Below are positions 32,989-40,974 of a stretch of DNA of 46,994 nt, one piece after another; position 1 is the stretch's first letter; every line of letters begins with the position of its first letter. Both the position numbers and the translations under genes were made by a program. This stretch comes from RGIG2206 sp045579085 (GTDB lineage Bacteria > Bacillota > Clostridia > Oscillospirales > Acutalibacteraceae), in the NCBI GenBank assembly GCA_045579085.1, contig JAZNLO010000004.1:1-46994 (forward strand), given 5' to 3'. Below the pieces are notes generated by a model. The model made no database searches and was not told the origin of the DNA. It saw only the letters and a list, made by a program, of their open reading frames with translations.

Positions 32989-33826
32989 TTTCTTTTCCTC
33001 CCATTAAGGCGGGCTTTTTCTCGTCTGCTAATTCTTCGTGGTCGAGATAAATTTTCAAGCGCTCATCCTTAGCTGTCTGGAGCTTTTTATCCAAGACAGG
33101 TGCAGCAATCATAGCAATAACTATCAACAGGGTGCATAACCAGCCTGCAGGTGATTGCATAAACAGCACAAAGCTCCCCACAAAAGGAGTGCGGTCACCG
33201 TCGTAAATAGCACGCATCTGCTCATACAGCACGGGGAAGCGGTCGGGTGAATCCACAGCATCGCCCTGAAGTCTGAAATGACGGCAGTCGGGATGTGACT
33301 CGTTAGGCTCCTCAATTTCCACAATTCGATGCACGATGAGCATATCGTCTGTTTCGTAGACGACAATGTCGTATAATTCAAGCTCCATTTCATCGGGCAG
33401 TTTTTCAGTGCGAATCAGGTCAAACATTTGAATTTGGTCAGTCAGCTTATTTTCGGTAAGATAGCTGTTTTTAACGTTTGCCTTAGCCATTGAGCTTGTC
33501 TTAACAACGCGGAAAGAGGGGAGCGCACCGCACTGCGAATTTTCTGTGCAACGAATAGCGACTGATACGACAAGCATTACAACAAAAGCCAAACAGACCA
33601 CACCGGAAACGGCATAGTCAGCAATTTTTGCATATTTACATTTAGCTTTTTTTGCTTCGTTGTCTCTGTGTTCCTTGAGAATGCGTTCGTCTTCAATACC
33701 GCTCCTTATTAAACGCAGCGAAAGCCGAGTGATAATCCATAGGCAAGCAACTGAAAGAGCGGTAAGCATAACGAATACAATCAAACAAAGAAGAAAGACA
33801 TAAATCTCGTAAGACGTCATATTCAT
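32981..33826 (-). CDS. sipW: SipW-like signal peptidase I (S26B)
   Basis: A membrane signal peptidase of the archaeal/ER-like Ser-His type. The 281-residue protein has two N-terminal helices (about 5-31 and 73-92), the Ser-Met motif VVKTSSMAKAN, a YDIVVYE strand, and MLIVHRIVEI with His in place of the bacterial Lys. FRLQGDAVDSPD and a C-terminal helix (WLCTLLIVIAMIAAP) follow. The SipW class cleaves biofilm or surface protein precursors. It lies between two such substrates in a three-gene operon. The start at 33826 is chosen for AAAGG spacing; an ATG six bases downstream is possible. Confidence 0.85.
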   Translation of the reverse strand: MNMTSYEIYVFLLCLIVFVMLTALSVACLWIITRLSLRLIRSGIEDERILKEHRDNEAKKAKCKYAKIADYAVSGVVCLAFVVMLVVSVAIRCTENSQCGALPSFRVVKTSSMAKANVKNSYLTENKLTDQIQMFDLIRTEKLPDEMELELYDIVVYETDDMLIVHRIVEIEEPNESHPDCRHFRLQGDAVDSPDRFPVLYEQMRAIYDGDRTPFVGSFVLFMQSPAGWLCTLLIVIAMIAAPVLDKKLQTAKDERLKIYLDHEELADEKKPALMGGKEND

Positions 33827-33846
33827 TAGCACCTTTGTTTATGAGC

Positions 33847-33882
33847 AAGCGGCAAGGAACGAACGTTCATTCCTTGCCGCTT
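33847..33882 (-). other. Intergenic hairpin between the first substrate and sipW
   Basis: AAGCGGCAAGGAA (33847-33859) pairs perfectly with TTCCTTGCCGCTT (33870-33882). On the minus strand no T run follows, so it may partly terminate or stabilise the upstream mRNA, giving more substrate than peptidase. Confidence 0.6.
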
Positions 33883-33896
33883 GGATAATCTTAAAA

Positions 33897-34529
33897 TTAG
33901 GAAATGATACCGTCGGTTACTCGTGCAACGATGTTGCCGTTAAGAGCAGTGCGGAATGCATCATGCTCTGCCTTAGTGTCCAGAACGAAGGTCTGGCTGA
34001 GAGATATGATATTCTTCAACTCGGTTTCATTTAAGGTATATGTAAATGAGCCGTCTGTTTCCTTGTTCCAGTCTACGTTCGGGCTGAATATGCCGTCCGA
34101 AAGATTGGCGATGGTGAAGATATCGGTTTCTGTGCCGGTATCGCTGTAGTTGCCTGTTGCGTCCATCTTATACTTCATATCAGTTGTGGTGCCGAAGTAA
34201 AGTTCGGAATCAACAGCGTTTTCTTTAACAGACTGAGGAGCATTCTGTGCGGGGGTGAAAGTAACGGTAAGGTGAATTACCCCTCCGTCGTTTGAGGCAA
34301 ACACTAATTCTGCCTCGTGGTCTTCATTAGCCTGGTCAACAGTCAAAACGAGGTTGCTCTCGATTTTATAAACACCGTTTGAGCCAATGAACTCCGCGTC
34401 AGCAATGGTAACCTTTGCTTCTGCAAAAGCGTCAGCAATGTCGTTGGTGAGCGAGTAAGACCAAGTGGCATACACGCCGCCGATGGTTACACAAAGCATC
34501 AATGCAATTAAAACGCTTAATTTTTTCAT
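33897..34529 (-). CDS. Secreted protein with SipW-type signal peptide (TasA-like, first substrate)
   Basis: A 210-residue protein with signal peptide KKLSVLIALMLCVTIGG followed by VYATWSYSLTND, the SipW-recognised type. The mature part starts with AFAEAKVTIADAEF and is acidic and beta-rich, with ELVFASNDGGVIHLTVTFTP and GSFTYTLNETELKNI. It lacks catalytic motifs and suggests a TasA/camelysin-like surface subunit (inference). The ATG at 34529 follows TTTGGAGGG; an upstream extension of ten residues has no ribosome site. It is first in the operon behind a perfect consensus promoter, so strong expression is expected. Confidence 0.75.
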   Translation of the reverse strand: MKKLSVLIALMLCVTIGGVYATWSYSLTNDIADAFAEAKVTIADAEFIGSNGVYKIESNLVLTVDQANEDHEAELVFASNDGGVIHLTVTFTPAQNAPQSVKENAVDSELYFGTTTDMKYKMDATGNYSDTGTETDIFTIANLSDGIFSPNVDWNKETDGSFTYTLNETELKNIISLSQTFVLDTKAEHDAFRTALNGNIVARVTDGIIS

Positions 34530-34561
34530 ATTATTCCCTCCAAAATAAAGTTCATACATTA

Positions 34562-34590
34562 ATTATATGATTATAATAGTTGCTTGTCAA
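34562..34590 (-). promoter_or_regulatory. Perfect consensus sigma-A promoter of the SipW locus
   Basis: On the minus strand TTGACA (34585-34590) and TATAAT (34562-34567) are separated by exactly 17 bases: both hexamers match the consensus in every position. Confidence 0.92.
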
Positions 34591-34626
34591 TAGGGATTTT
34601 TGGTATAATTTGTCAGATTTTGGCGT

Positions 34627-34884
34627 CTATATAAAAACCCAATCAAGCATAGGCGTGTCGGCTGAGTCTTCAATTGAGATAACGTCAAACGAGGTTACCA
34701 CGTCATACGCGATATAGTCGATGATTTTCAGCTTGTCAGAATCGAGCTGAACAGCATATCCACCGCTTGGATATGCTTCGTGGAAATACATCTCGTTTAG
34801 CTGAGCTTGTAGGTCTTTTTTGCCTGAAAGGATGCAAAAGCAAACCTTGCCGTCATCTCTACGTATAGTAATTTTTTTGTTCAA
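34627..34884 (-). CDS. Small hypothetical protein, 85 residues
   Basis: An unrecognised soluble protein with an N-terminal ITIRRDDGKVCFCILSGKK and an acidic C-terminus (SFDVISIEDSADTPMLDWVF). I choose the TTG at 34884 because GGCGGTGGG stands six bases upstream, and because a promoter at 34907-34935 would cut off the longer frame that begins at 35064. Segments such as YPSGGYAVQLDSDKLKIIDY predict beta strands. It is divergent from the adhesin-like gene and upstream of the SipW promoter. No function is proposed. Confidence 0.55.
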   Translation of the reverse strand: MNKKITIRRDDGKVCFCILSGKKDLQAQLNEMYFHEAYPSGGYAVQLDSDKLKIIDYIAYDVVTSFDVISIEDSADTPMLDWVFI

Positions 34885-34906
34885 TTTATCCCACCGCCTT
34901 TTTATT

Positions 34907-34935
34907 ATTATATCATATTTCATTTGTAAAGTAAA
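34907..34935 (-). promoter_or_regulatory. Promoter of the 85-residue protein
   Basis: Minus-strand TTTACT (34930-34935) and TATAAT (34907-34912), 17-base spacer, TGA before the -10 (extended -10). Confidence 0.65.
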
Positions 34936-34966
34936 TTTGAGAAATGTATAGATATGATTAAAGATA

Positions 34967-34995
34967 TTGAAAAAACCAAGCTGATTCGTTATAAT
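34967..34995 (+). promoter_or_regulatory. Promoter of the adhesin-like gene
   Basis: TTGAAA (34967-34972) and TATAAT (34990-34995) with a 17-base spacer. Confidence 0.8.
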
Positions 34996-35064
34996 TAAAC
35001 TTGTGAGGTTGGATTTAAATTTAGACGGGTTACAATAGTAACGTCCTTGAAAGGAGAAAAACAC

Positions 35065-36462
35065 ATGAAAAGAGCATTAATTACAAAAAGAATAATAACA
35101 GTTATTCTAAGTATTGCTTTAATGTTTGGCGTAATGCCGATATCGCGTGCTTTGTCACCCGCATACGACCTATGGGTTGGCGGTGTACAGATTACGGCTT
35201 CAAATGCTAATGATGTTTTCAGCGACGGCAAGGTTAAATTTGATTCGATTACCAACACTTTGACACTTAACAATTACAGTTATGACGGCACAGGATATGC
35301 TTTTGATTTTTTAGGTAGTGATACGTCTGCAGCAATTTACAGTGGGCTTGACACGCTCAAAATTGTTGCGATGGGGAATAACACAGTATCTCATAATGAG
35401 TCAAATTATGCTTCTTATGGTATATATACTTTGGGTAATCTTATAATCACTGAAGCAAGCACAGGAACTTTGACTGTTACTGCATCTGAATCGGACACAA
35501 GATGTGTAGGAATTTTTGTTAAGGATAAGGATTTCACTGTTGATGGCGGTACCGTGACTGCGGAGGGCGGTGTTGCTGCTACTGATAATTTAAGTACTGG
35601 AATATGGTGTTTTAATGGTAATATAATCGTCAACAAAAACGCAAGCCTTACTGGTATTGGCGGAGAGGCTAATATCAGTCGAGGAATTTGTGCCTTTGAT
35701 AAGATTGTAATCAACGGCGGGACAGTAAGAGGTAATGGTGGAGCAGGTCAAGTGATTAGTCATGGAATCAGTACAGGCTCTTTGGAAATTAATAGTGATA
35801 AAAGTCAGTTGATTGGTACTGCAGTAGGTAATGCTGAAAGCGTCGGCATTTATTTGTGGAACGATTCCGTTTTTTCGAAAGGCTATCTTAAAGGTATATC
35901 AAACGCAACACAAGGCAATCAAAGCTTTGGAGTTTTTATAAATAATAAACTTACAATAAAAGGTGGCACTGTTGTGGCTGAAGGTGCAAATGGTGCGTTT
36001 AACAATCTGCCTGTGATTGATTCAGTATTTAGTAAGGCTAAGGTATGGTATGGTGACAATGAGGATTCGGCAAACACCTTAGGTGCAAAGGATACAACAG
36101 AAATAAACACAAATTACACGCAAAAATATGTCAGTGTTGAGCCTGCTTGTGTCATTACTTTTACTGATGAAAAGGGCGTTTATAAAACCTTTTTCTATAA
36201 ACAAGGTGAGACGGTTGTTATGCCTGAGGCGCCCACTAAAGACGGATATACGGTTAAGTGGGAAAAGGTTATTGATAAGGCAACTGGTGATGCAACGGTC
36301 AGGGCGGTATATAGTAAGATATCTAATGAGGATAGTTTAATTTCTCCTGAAACAGCAGACAACAGTAATTTGTGGGCTTGGTTGGCTTTGGCGTTTTTAA
36401 GCGGTGTAGTGCTGATTGGACTTACTCTTAGTGAAAGCAAAAGAAAAGCGATAAATAAATAA
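35065..36462 (+). CDS. Cell-surface adhesin-like beta-helix protein with sorting signal
   Basis: A 465-residue secreted protein. A signal peptide (ITVILSIALMFGVMPISRA) is followed by DLWVGGVQITASNANDV, common in clostridial surface proteins. A run of short beta-helix-like repeats covers about residues 60-330, for example TVDGGTVTAEGG, VINGGTVRGNGG and TIKGGTVVAEGA. A bacterial Ig/Flg-like domain follows (YKQGETVVMPEAPTKDGYTV). The C-terminus has SPETADNS, a hydrophobic helix (WAWLALAFLSGVVLIGLTL) and SKRK. That layout is a sortase signal, but SPETAD replaces the usual SPxTGD/LPxTG. The ATG at 35065 has AAAGGAG. Confidence 0.75.
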   Translation: MKRALITKRIITVILSIALMFGVMPISRALSPAYDLWVGGVQITASNANDVFSDGKVKFDSITNTLTLNNYSYDGTGYAFDFLGSDTSAAIYSGLDTLKIVAMGNNTVSHNESNYASYGIYTLGNLIITEASTGTLTVTASESDTRCVGIFVKDKDFTVDGGTVTAEGGVAATDNLSTGIWCFNGNIIVNKNASLTGIGGEANISRGICAFDKIVINGGTVRGNGGAGQVISHGISTGSLEINSDKSQLIGTAVGNAESVGIYLWNDSVFSKGYLKGISNATQGNQSFGVFINNKLTIKGGTVVAEGANGAFNNLPVIDSVFSKAKVWYGDNEDSANTLGAKDTTEINTNYTQKYVSVEPACVITFTDEKGVYKTFFYKQGETVVMPEAPTKDGYTVKWEKVIDKATGDATVRAVYSKISNEDSLISPETADNSNLWAWLALAFLSGVVLIGLTLSESKRKAINK

Positions 36463-36508
36463 CAGCAAAAAAACAAGGGAGGGCAACCTCCCTTGTTTTT
36501 TTGCTGTT
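36461..36508. terminator. Long bidirectional terminator
   Basis: A perfect 22-base-pair stem (36461-36482 with 36487-36508) with a GCAA tetraloop and A7/T7 tracts within the stem. It separates the adhesin-like gene from the convergent yeiH-like gene and touches the latter's stop codon. Confidence 0.92.
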
Positions 36509-37535
36509 ATACAAGCCCCATAGCTATTTCAACTAAAAGCGCCACAACTACAACCAACGCCGATATTATAAATCCGTGAAGCATTGGCTTTATGCCTGCT
36601 TTTTTCATATCAGCAAAGGACGTGTTGAGCCCTATCGCCGCCAGTGCGCTTACCATTAAGAACTTGCTTACGCTTTTTGTTCCGGTTACAACCGCCGACG
36701 GAATTGTGAATACACTTGCTATAACCGACATAGCGACAAAACCTAAAATAAAATAAGGGAAAATCTTTTTGATACTGAAATTGGCTTTAAGACTTTCGCC
36801 GCTTTCGGCATTTTTCAATGCTTCTTTTTTCTTTAATCCAAGCTGAATAAAAGCAAATGTGATAACGGTTGGAATAATGGAGAGGGTGCGTGTGAGCTTT
36901 ACCATTGTAGCAAAATCGCCTGCTGCTTCGGAAAAGGCGTAGCCCGTAGCCACCACAGAGGACGTATCATTTACAGCCGTACCTGCCCAGATGCCAAAAG
37001 CGGTATCACTCATTCCCATAGCTCTACCCATAATTGGAAACAGAACAATCATCGCCATATCGAAAAGGAAGGTTGCCGACATAGCGTAGGCGATATCGTT
37101 ATCCTCTGCGTCAATTGTGGGTGCTATTGCCGCAATCGCAGAGCCGCCGCATATTCCTGTACCTGCAGAAATAAGATTCGAGAGCTTCCAGTTAAGTCCC
37201 AACGCTTTGCCTATAAAATACCCGCCTCCAAAGCAAGTTGCAAGGGTAAATATCATAACAAAAATCGACATTTTGCCAACGTTGAGAATGGTGTTAATGT
37301 TAAGCGAAAGACCTAACAAAATAATTGCAAATTTGAGAATTTTCTTAGAGGTGAATTTTATACCGCTTGAAAAAATATCGTATTTTTTCAAAAAACTGTT
37401 ACAAATCATACCGATAAACATTGCAATAACGGCGCCGCCTATCAGGTGAATCGGTAAAAGATTTTCAATGAATGTAGCTAAAGCCGCTATGGCAATAGAC
37501 AAAATAATACCTGGTAAAAGCTTTAAGATTTTCAT
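36507..37535 (-). CDS. YeiH family putative anion (sulfate) exporter
   Basis: A 342-residue polytopic membrane protein of the YeiH/UPF0324 family, annotated elsewhere as putative sulfate exporters without solid biochemical proof. About ten hydrophobic helices are visible. Family hallmarks are GGAVIAMFIGMI near residue 35, LLGLSLN, SAGTGICGGSAIAAIAPTI with the conserved CGGSA, and WAGTAVNDTSSVVATGY. It is cotranslated with the AraC-type regulator (ATGA overlap), so its expression is tied to that regulator. Confidence 0.88.
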   Translation of the reverse strand: MKILKLLPGIILSIAIAALATFIENLLPIHLIGGAVIAMFIGMICNSFLKKYDIFSSGIKFTSKKILKFAIILLGLSLNINTILNVGKMSIFVMIFTLATCFGGGYFIGKALGLNWKLSNLISAGTGICGGSAIAAIAPTIDAEDNDIAYAMSATFLFDMAMIVLFPIMGRAMGMSDTAFGIWAGTAVNDTSSVVATGYAFSEAAGDFATMVKLTRTLSIIPTVITFAFIQLGLKKKEALKNAESGESLKANFSIKKIFPYFILGFVAMSVIASVFTIPSAVVTGTKSVSKFLMVSALAAIGLNTSFADMKKAGIKPMLHGFIISALVVVVALLVEIAMGLV

Positions 37536-38377
37536 TTTTGCACAATCTCCTTTTTGTTTTTTCTATATTCAATAGGCGTGTAGCTTGTATATTTGCGAAA
37601 AGCAGTAGAAAACCGCGCTTGGTCTGAGAAACCTGATTCACTTGCCACTAAGCTGACGGGCAGCTCGGTTTCAATAAGAAGACGCTTTGCGATGCGGATT
37701 CTCTCTTTTATCAGTGCCTGATGTATGGTGATTCCCGTGCTGTTTTTAAACACTCGATTAAGGTAAAATGAGTGATATCCAAACACTTCGCCAATTTGAC
37801 TGTTGGTGATATCCTTATCGTAATTTTGTCTTATGTACAGGGTTATTTTTTGAACTATTTCAGGAAGCTCCTCACTGCCGACATCTTCTCTTTGCGCAAT
37901 ATAACAGAGCACATCTTTAATTATTGCTGAGCTTTGCGCGTCTGTCAGCTCGGTGAAATATGCGTTGCTTACAAGACATTTTTCGAGCTTTGGCTCAACT
38001 TCAAAGGCGTTGCGCAGTATGATTGCCTCTTTTAACTGGACAGGCAAATCTTTTTCTAAAATGCGTGTTGAGTCGAAGGAGGTAACATCAGTTGATTTGT
38101 TGAGCGGCTTTTTTATTGCCGAGTGCTTTCTGGTAAAATCGAAGTTTATGGCTATAACCTTAACCTTGCCGTCAAAGTAGTACGGAGTCCCCGACGGAAG
38201 ATAAATCAGGGTGCCTGAAAAGAGGTCAATCACTCTGTCTGACAGCACAAGAGATGCGCTGCCCTCTTGAACGTAGAAGATGCGATGGTCGTATGAGCAG
38301 CTGATTGGTGCGCTTGAAGTTACTGATGGTTGAAGCACGGCATATCGCATAAACGGGTTAATATCACAAAGCTTCAT
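37532..38377 (-). CDS. AraC family transcriptional regulator
   Basis: A 281-residue regulator with an N-terminal cupin-like effector domain (HRIFYVQEGSASLVLSDR, then LIYLPSGTPYYFDGK) and a C-terminal double helix-turn-helix: NSQIGEVFGYHSFYLNRVFK and LPVSLVASESGFSDQARFS, then FRKYTSYTPIEYR. TTAGGAG precedes the ATG. It lies upstream of yeiH on the same strand and 127 bases from a divergent five-gene Fe-S operon, and probably controls one or both; no operator is proven. Confidence 0.9.
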   Translation of the reverse strand: MKLCDINPFMRYAVLQPSVTSSAPISCSYDHRIFYVQEGSASLVLSDRVIDLFSGTLIYLPSGTPYYFDGKVKVIAINFDFTRKHSAIKKPLNKSTDVTSFDSTRILEKDLPVQLKEAIILRNAFEVEPKLEKCLVSNAYFTELTDAQSSAIIKDVLCYIAQREDVGSEELPEIVQKITLYIRQNYDKDITNSQIGEVFGYHSFYLNRVFKNSTGITIHQALIKERIRIAKRLLIETELPVSLVASESGFSDQARFSTAFRKYTSYTPIEYRKNKKEIVQK

Positions 38378-38425
38378 TTTTTGCTCCTAAGTTTGTTTTT
38401 TTAAAATTATAGATTGTTTTTATAA

Positions 38426-38454
38426 TTGATAGTAACATATTTTTTTAATATAAT
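38426..38454 (+). promoter_or_regulatory. Promoter of the U32/QueG-like operon
   Basis: TTGATA (38426-38431) and TATAAT (38449-38454), 17-base spacer. Downstream, TTTGTTTTTCAAAAACAAA (38471-38489) can form a hairpin right before the ribosome site AGGGGGA. Confidence 0.8.
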
Positions 38455-38503
38455 CAAGGTGTATACCAAATTTGTTTTTCAAAAACAAAAAGGGGGACAG
38501 ATT

Positions 38504-39541
38504 TTGAAATATACTGTCGGATACCCACAGAGCGCAAATCCTGATTTTATAAATTGCATTATAGAAAACAAGGGAAGCGTATACGAAGTTTATTTCTCAT
38601 GGACTGATACGCCAAGCGGAAGAAGCATGGCAGGCATTGAGCAAACCCTAACTGCGTTTGAGCGCCAAAAGCGTCAAGAGAGCGATTTGAAGCGTCTTAG
38701 TGCTGAGGGCATAAAGATGAATCTGTTATTTAATGCTAACTGCTACGGAGCGAACAGCCAGTCGAGAGCTTTTTTCAACAACGTAGGCGACCTTACCGAT
38801 TACGTTCAGCGTGAGTTTGGGCTTTCCTCAGTTACCACAGCCTCTCCGTTGATTGCGAAATTCATCAAAGAAAATTTTGAGGGAATAGACGTGCGCGCTT
38901 CTGTTAATATGGAAGTTGGAAGCATTGAGGGAATGTCTTACATATCACAGTATTTTGATAGCTTTTACGTTAAACGTGAGCTGAACAGAAATATGCCCGA
39001 GCTTTTAAGGCTTCGTAAATGGTGCAACGATAACGGCAAGGAAATGTATTTGCTTGCCAATAGCGGATGCCTTAATTTCTGCAGTGCGCATAACTTTCAT
39101 GATAACCTTGTTGCGCACGAGGCGGAAATTTCAAAAATGGATAACGGCTACCAGTTCGGCGGCGTTTGTTGGGATTTTCTCTCAAGTGACGAGGGCAAGA
39201 GAAGCTGGCTTGCAAGAACCAACTTCATTCGCCCGGAGGACGTTTCGCTTTACGAAGAGCTAACGCCCGCCATGAAGCTTGCAACGAGGGTGAATTCCTC
39301 ACCTCGCAGAGTGCTGGAAGCATATACAAAAGGAAAATATCGTGGCTCTGTAATGGAATTGCTTGAGCCAAACCACAGCGGAGTTTTCTATCCAAGCTAT
39401 GTTGATAACTCAAAATTTGCTGAAGACTTCGCCTCAACTGTTTTACACTGTAACAAGCAATGCGAAAAATGCACGTATTGCGAAAGTGTACTTAATAATG
39501 CCACTATAAAACTTGCCAACGATACATCATTAAAAGTATAA
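38504..39541 (+). CDS. U32-like TIM-barrel protein with cysteine clusters
   Basis: A 345-residue protein that looks like the peptidase U32 superfamily, many of which are Fe-S enzymes acting in hydroxylation or RNA modification rather than peptidases. Strand-helix repeats are visible, with VRASVNMEVGSIEGMSYISQ and FDSFYVKRELNRNMPELLRL, then YLLANSGCLNFCSAHNF, GGVCWDF, and a C-terminal CNKQCEKCTYC. These cysteines are good Fe-S ligand candidates. The TTG start follows AGGGGG at normal spacing; a longer frame begins inside the promoter. It leads the operon, 12 bases before the first QueG-like gene. Family placement is by resemblance, not certain. Confidence 0.6.
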   Translation: MKYTVGYPQSANPDFINCIIENKGSVYEVYFSWTDTPSGRSMAGIEQTLTAFERQKRQESDLKRLSAEGIKMNLLFNANCYGANSQSRAFFNNVGDLTDYVQREFGLSSVTTASPLIAKFIKENFEGIDVRASVNMEVGSIEGMSYISQYFDSFYVKRELNRNMPELLRLRKWCNDNGKEMYLLANSGCLNFCSAHNFHDNLVAHEAEISKMDNGYQFGGVCWDFLSSDEGKRSWLARTNFIRPEDVSLYEELTPAMKLATRVNSSPRRVLEAYTKGKYRGSVMELLEPNHSGVFYPSYVDNSKFAEDFASTVLHCNKQCEKCTYCESVLNNATIKLANDTSLKV

Positions 39542-39553
39542 AGGAGAAAAGAC

Positions 39554-40633
39554 ATGCTAACAAGTGAAATGATTAAAAAAGTTGCTCTTGAAGCAGGCGC
39601 AGATGCGTGCGGAATAGCACCTATTTCTCGTCTTGCGGGAGCTCCCGATGACATGAATCCAAAGTTCTTGTTCCCTGAGGCAAAAAGCGTAATTGGTTTT
39701 GTGTTCCGTATACCAAGAGGCGTACAGCGCGGTATAGAGGAAGGCACCCAGTTCTATCAGTATCCGTCAATGGCTTATGGCGGAATCAACGAAATTTTTG
39801 CACCCGCAGTTCTCTATCATGTTGGCAAGCTTATTGAGGACGAGGGCTATGAAGCGTTTGTATACCGTAACACAGGTGCTCGAGGAAGCGTTTCAGATAT
39901 GGACGGAAGTCCGGGAAACACCCTCTCTCCTGAGGAGCAAATCGAGGTTAATGAAAACGCTAAGACCTCAACAGCTCATCATAGAAGCGTGCAATTCACA
40001 CGTGCCACAAGAGATGACAACGTAGCACCCGACCTGCAGTTCCAGTTTCGTCTGGTAGCGGTTGCTTGCGGACTTGGTGAAATCGGTTGGAGCAAGATGC
40101 TTCTTACTCCGGAGTTTGGACCGCTTCAGAGAGTTGCGTTCATATTTACTGATGCTGAACTTGAATATGATGAAATGTATAACGGCGAGCCGCTTTGCCG
40201 TAAGTGCGGAGCTTGCGTTCGTGAGTGTCCTGGCGGCTGTATCCCTGCTATAAATTCAGGCAAAACCGTAACGGTTGACCTTGACGGCAAAATCTGCGAG
40301 TGGGGCGATATTGATATGTGGCGCTGCTATGCGTTCTACACCCATGCAGGCAGATATTATAATCCTTTCGTTCCAAAGGAAGTTTTCGATGCAAATGAAG
40401 ACGGTGCTCTTGACCTTCTTGAAGGCAAAACCGATATTGCAGACGAAAAAGAGATAATGAAAGTCTACGGCGCTCTTCAAAAGTATTTCCCGAGCTGGGT
40501 TGGCTACAATATGGCGAAGTGCGGCGGCTGTATCAGAGCTTGCGTTTCCATGCTTGAAAAGAAAGGCGGATGTATGGAAGGCAGATTTGAAGAGCCTCTG
40601 AGAAAGGGAAAAGCGTGGAAGTTAGACAGATGA
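39554..40633 (+). CDS. QueG/reductive-dehalogenase-like Fe-S protein, copy 1
   Basis: A 359-residue member of the family that includes epoxyqueuosine reductase QueG and reductive dehalogenases. The core CGLGEIGWSKMLLTPEFGPLQR and FTDAELEYDE matches the catalytic domain. The ferredoxin-like set is C215, C218, C221 and C225 (CRKCGACVREC), with a second set at C323, C326 and C330 (CGGCIRAC). It has a longer middle (about 105-160) than the other copies. No HEAT repeat and no membrane span are seen. Substrate is unknown; a reductive step using two Fe-S clusters, possibly with cobalamin, is inferred. Its end overlaps the cupin gene. Confidence 0.78.
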   Translation: MLTSEMIKKVALEAGADACGIAPISRLAGAPDDMNPKFLFPEAKSVIGFVFRIPRGVQRGIEEGTQFYQYPSMAYGGINEIFAPAVLYHVGKLIEDEGYEAFVYRNTGARGSVSDMDGSPGNTLSPEEQIEVNENAKTSTAHHRSVQFTRATRDDNVAPDLQFQFRLVAVACGLGEIGWSKMLLTPEFGPLQRVAFIFTDAELEYDEMYNGEPLCRKCGACVRECPGGCIPAINSGKTVTVDLDGKICEWGDIDMWRCYAFYTHAGRYYNPFVPKEVFDANEDGALDLLEGKTDIADEKEIMKVYGALQKYFPSWVGYNMAKCGGCIRACVSMLEKKGGCMEGRFEEPLRKGKAWKLDR

Positions 40634-40974
40634 TAGAAAAGGCTTCCCACCACGAGCCCGGATTTAAGGTTATGACCTCGTTCGGCGAGTGGAAAGTGGG
40701 AATGCTCAGATACAACGAGCGTTTTTCTCGCTTTGCTGAGATGGAAAGGCATTTGCTGACCGACGAGGTATTCGTTCTTATGTCAGGCAAAGCAGTTTTA
40801 TATACAGATAGTCAAGAGGTTGATATGGAGCTTGGCGCTGTATACACCGTCCCTGCAGGCGTGTGGCATCACATTGTCGTAAGCGAGGATGCAAATGTGC
40901 TCGTGGTGGAAAACTCAAACACGTCTATTGAGAACACCGAGAAAAAATACTTTGACGAGAAGGAGAAGAAATAA
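40615..40974 (+). CDS. Small cupin-domain protein
   Basis: A 119-residue single-domain cupin. Residues MERHLLTDEVFVLMSGKAVL and the later VYTVPAGVWHHIVVSED form the two cupin motifs with potential metal ligands (His, Glu, His). It may bind a small ligand or metal as a stability or isomerase-type partner of the neighbouring Fe-S proteins. Two starts compete: GTG 40615 with AAAGGGA upstream, or ATG 40630 overlapping the previous stop (ATGA). The gene ends one base before the next QueG-like gene, so expression is tightly coupled. Confidence 0.82.
   Translation: MEVRQMIEKASHHEPGFKVMTSFGEWKVGMLRYNERFSRFAEMERHLLTDEVFVLMSGKAVLYTDSQEVDMELGAVYTVPAGVWHHIVVSEDANVLVVENSNTSIENTEKKYFDEKEKK

Noticed and set aside
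34885..35064. Longer form of the 85-residue protein
   Set aside because: The extension runs over an extended -10 promoter and the adhesin promoter, and its N-terminus looks like untranslated AT-rich sequence.
38426..38503. Upstream extension of the U32-like gene
   Set aside because: It would begin in the -35 box of a good promoter; AGGGGG supports the TTG at 38504.
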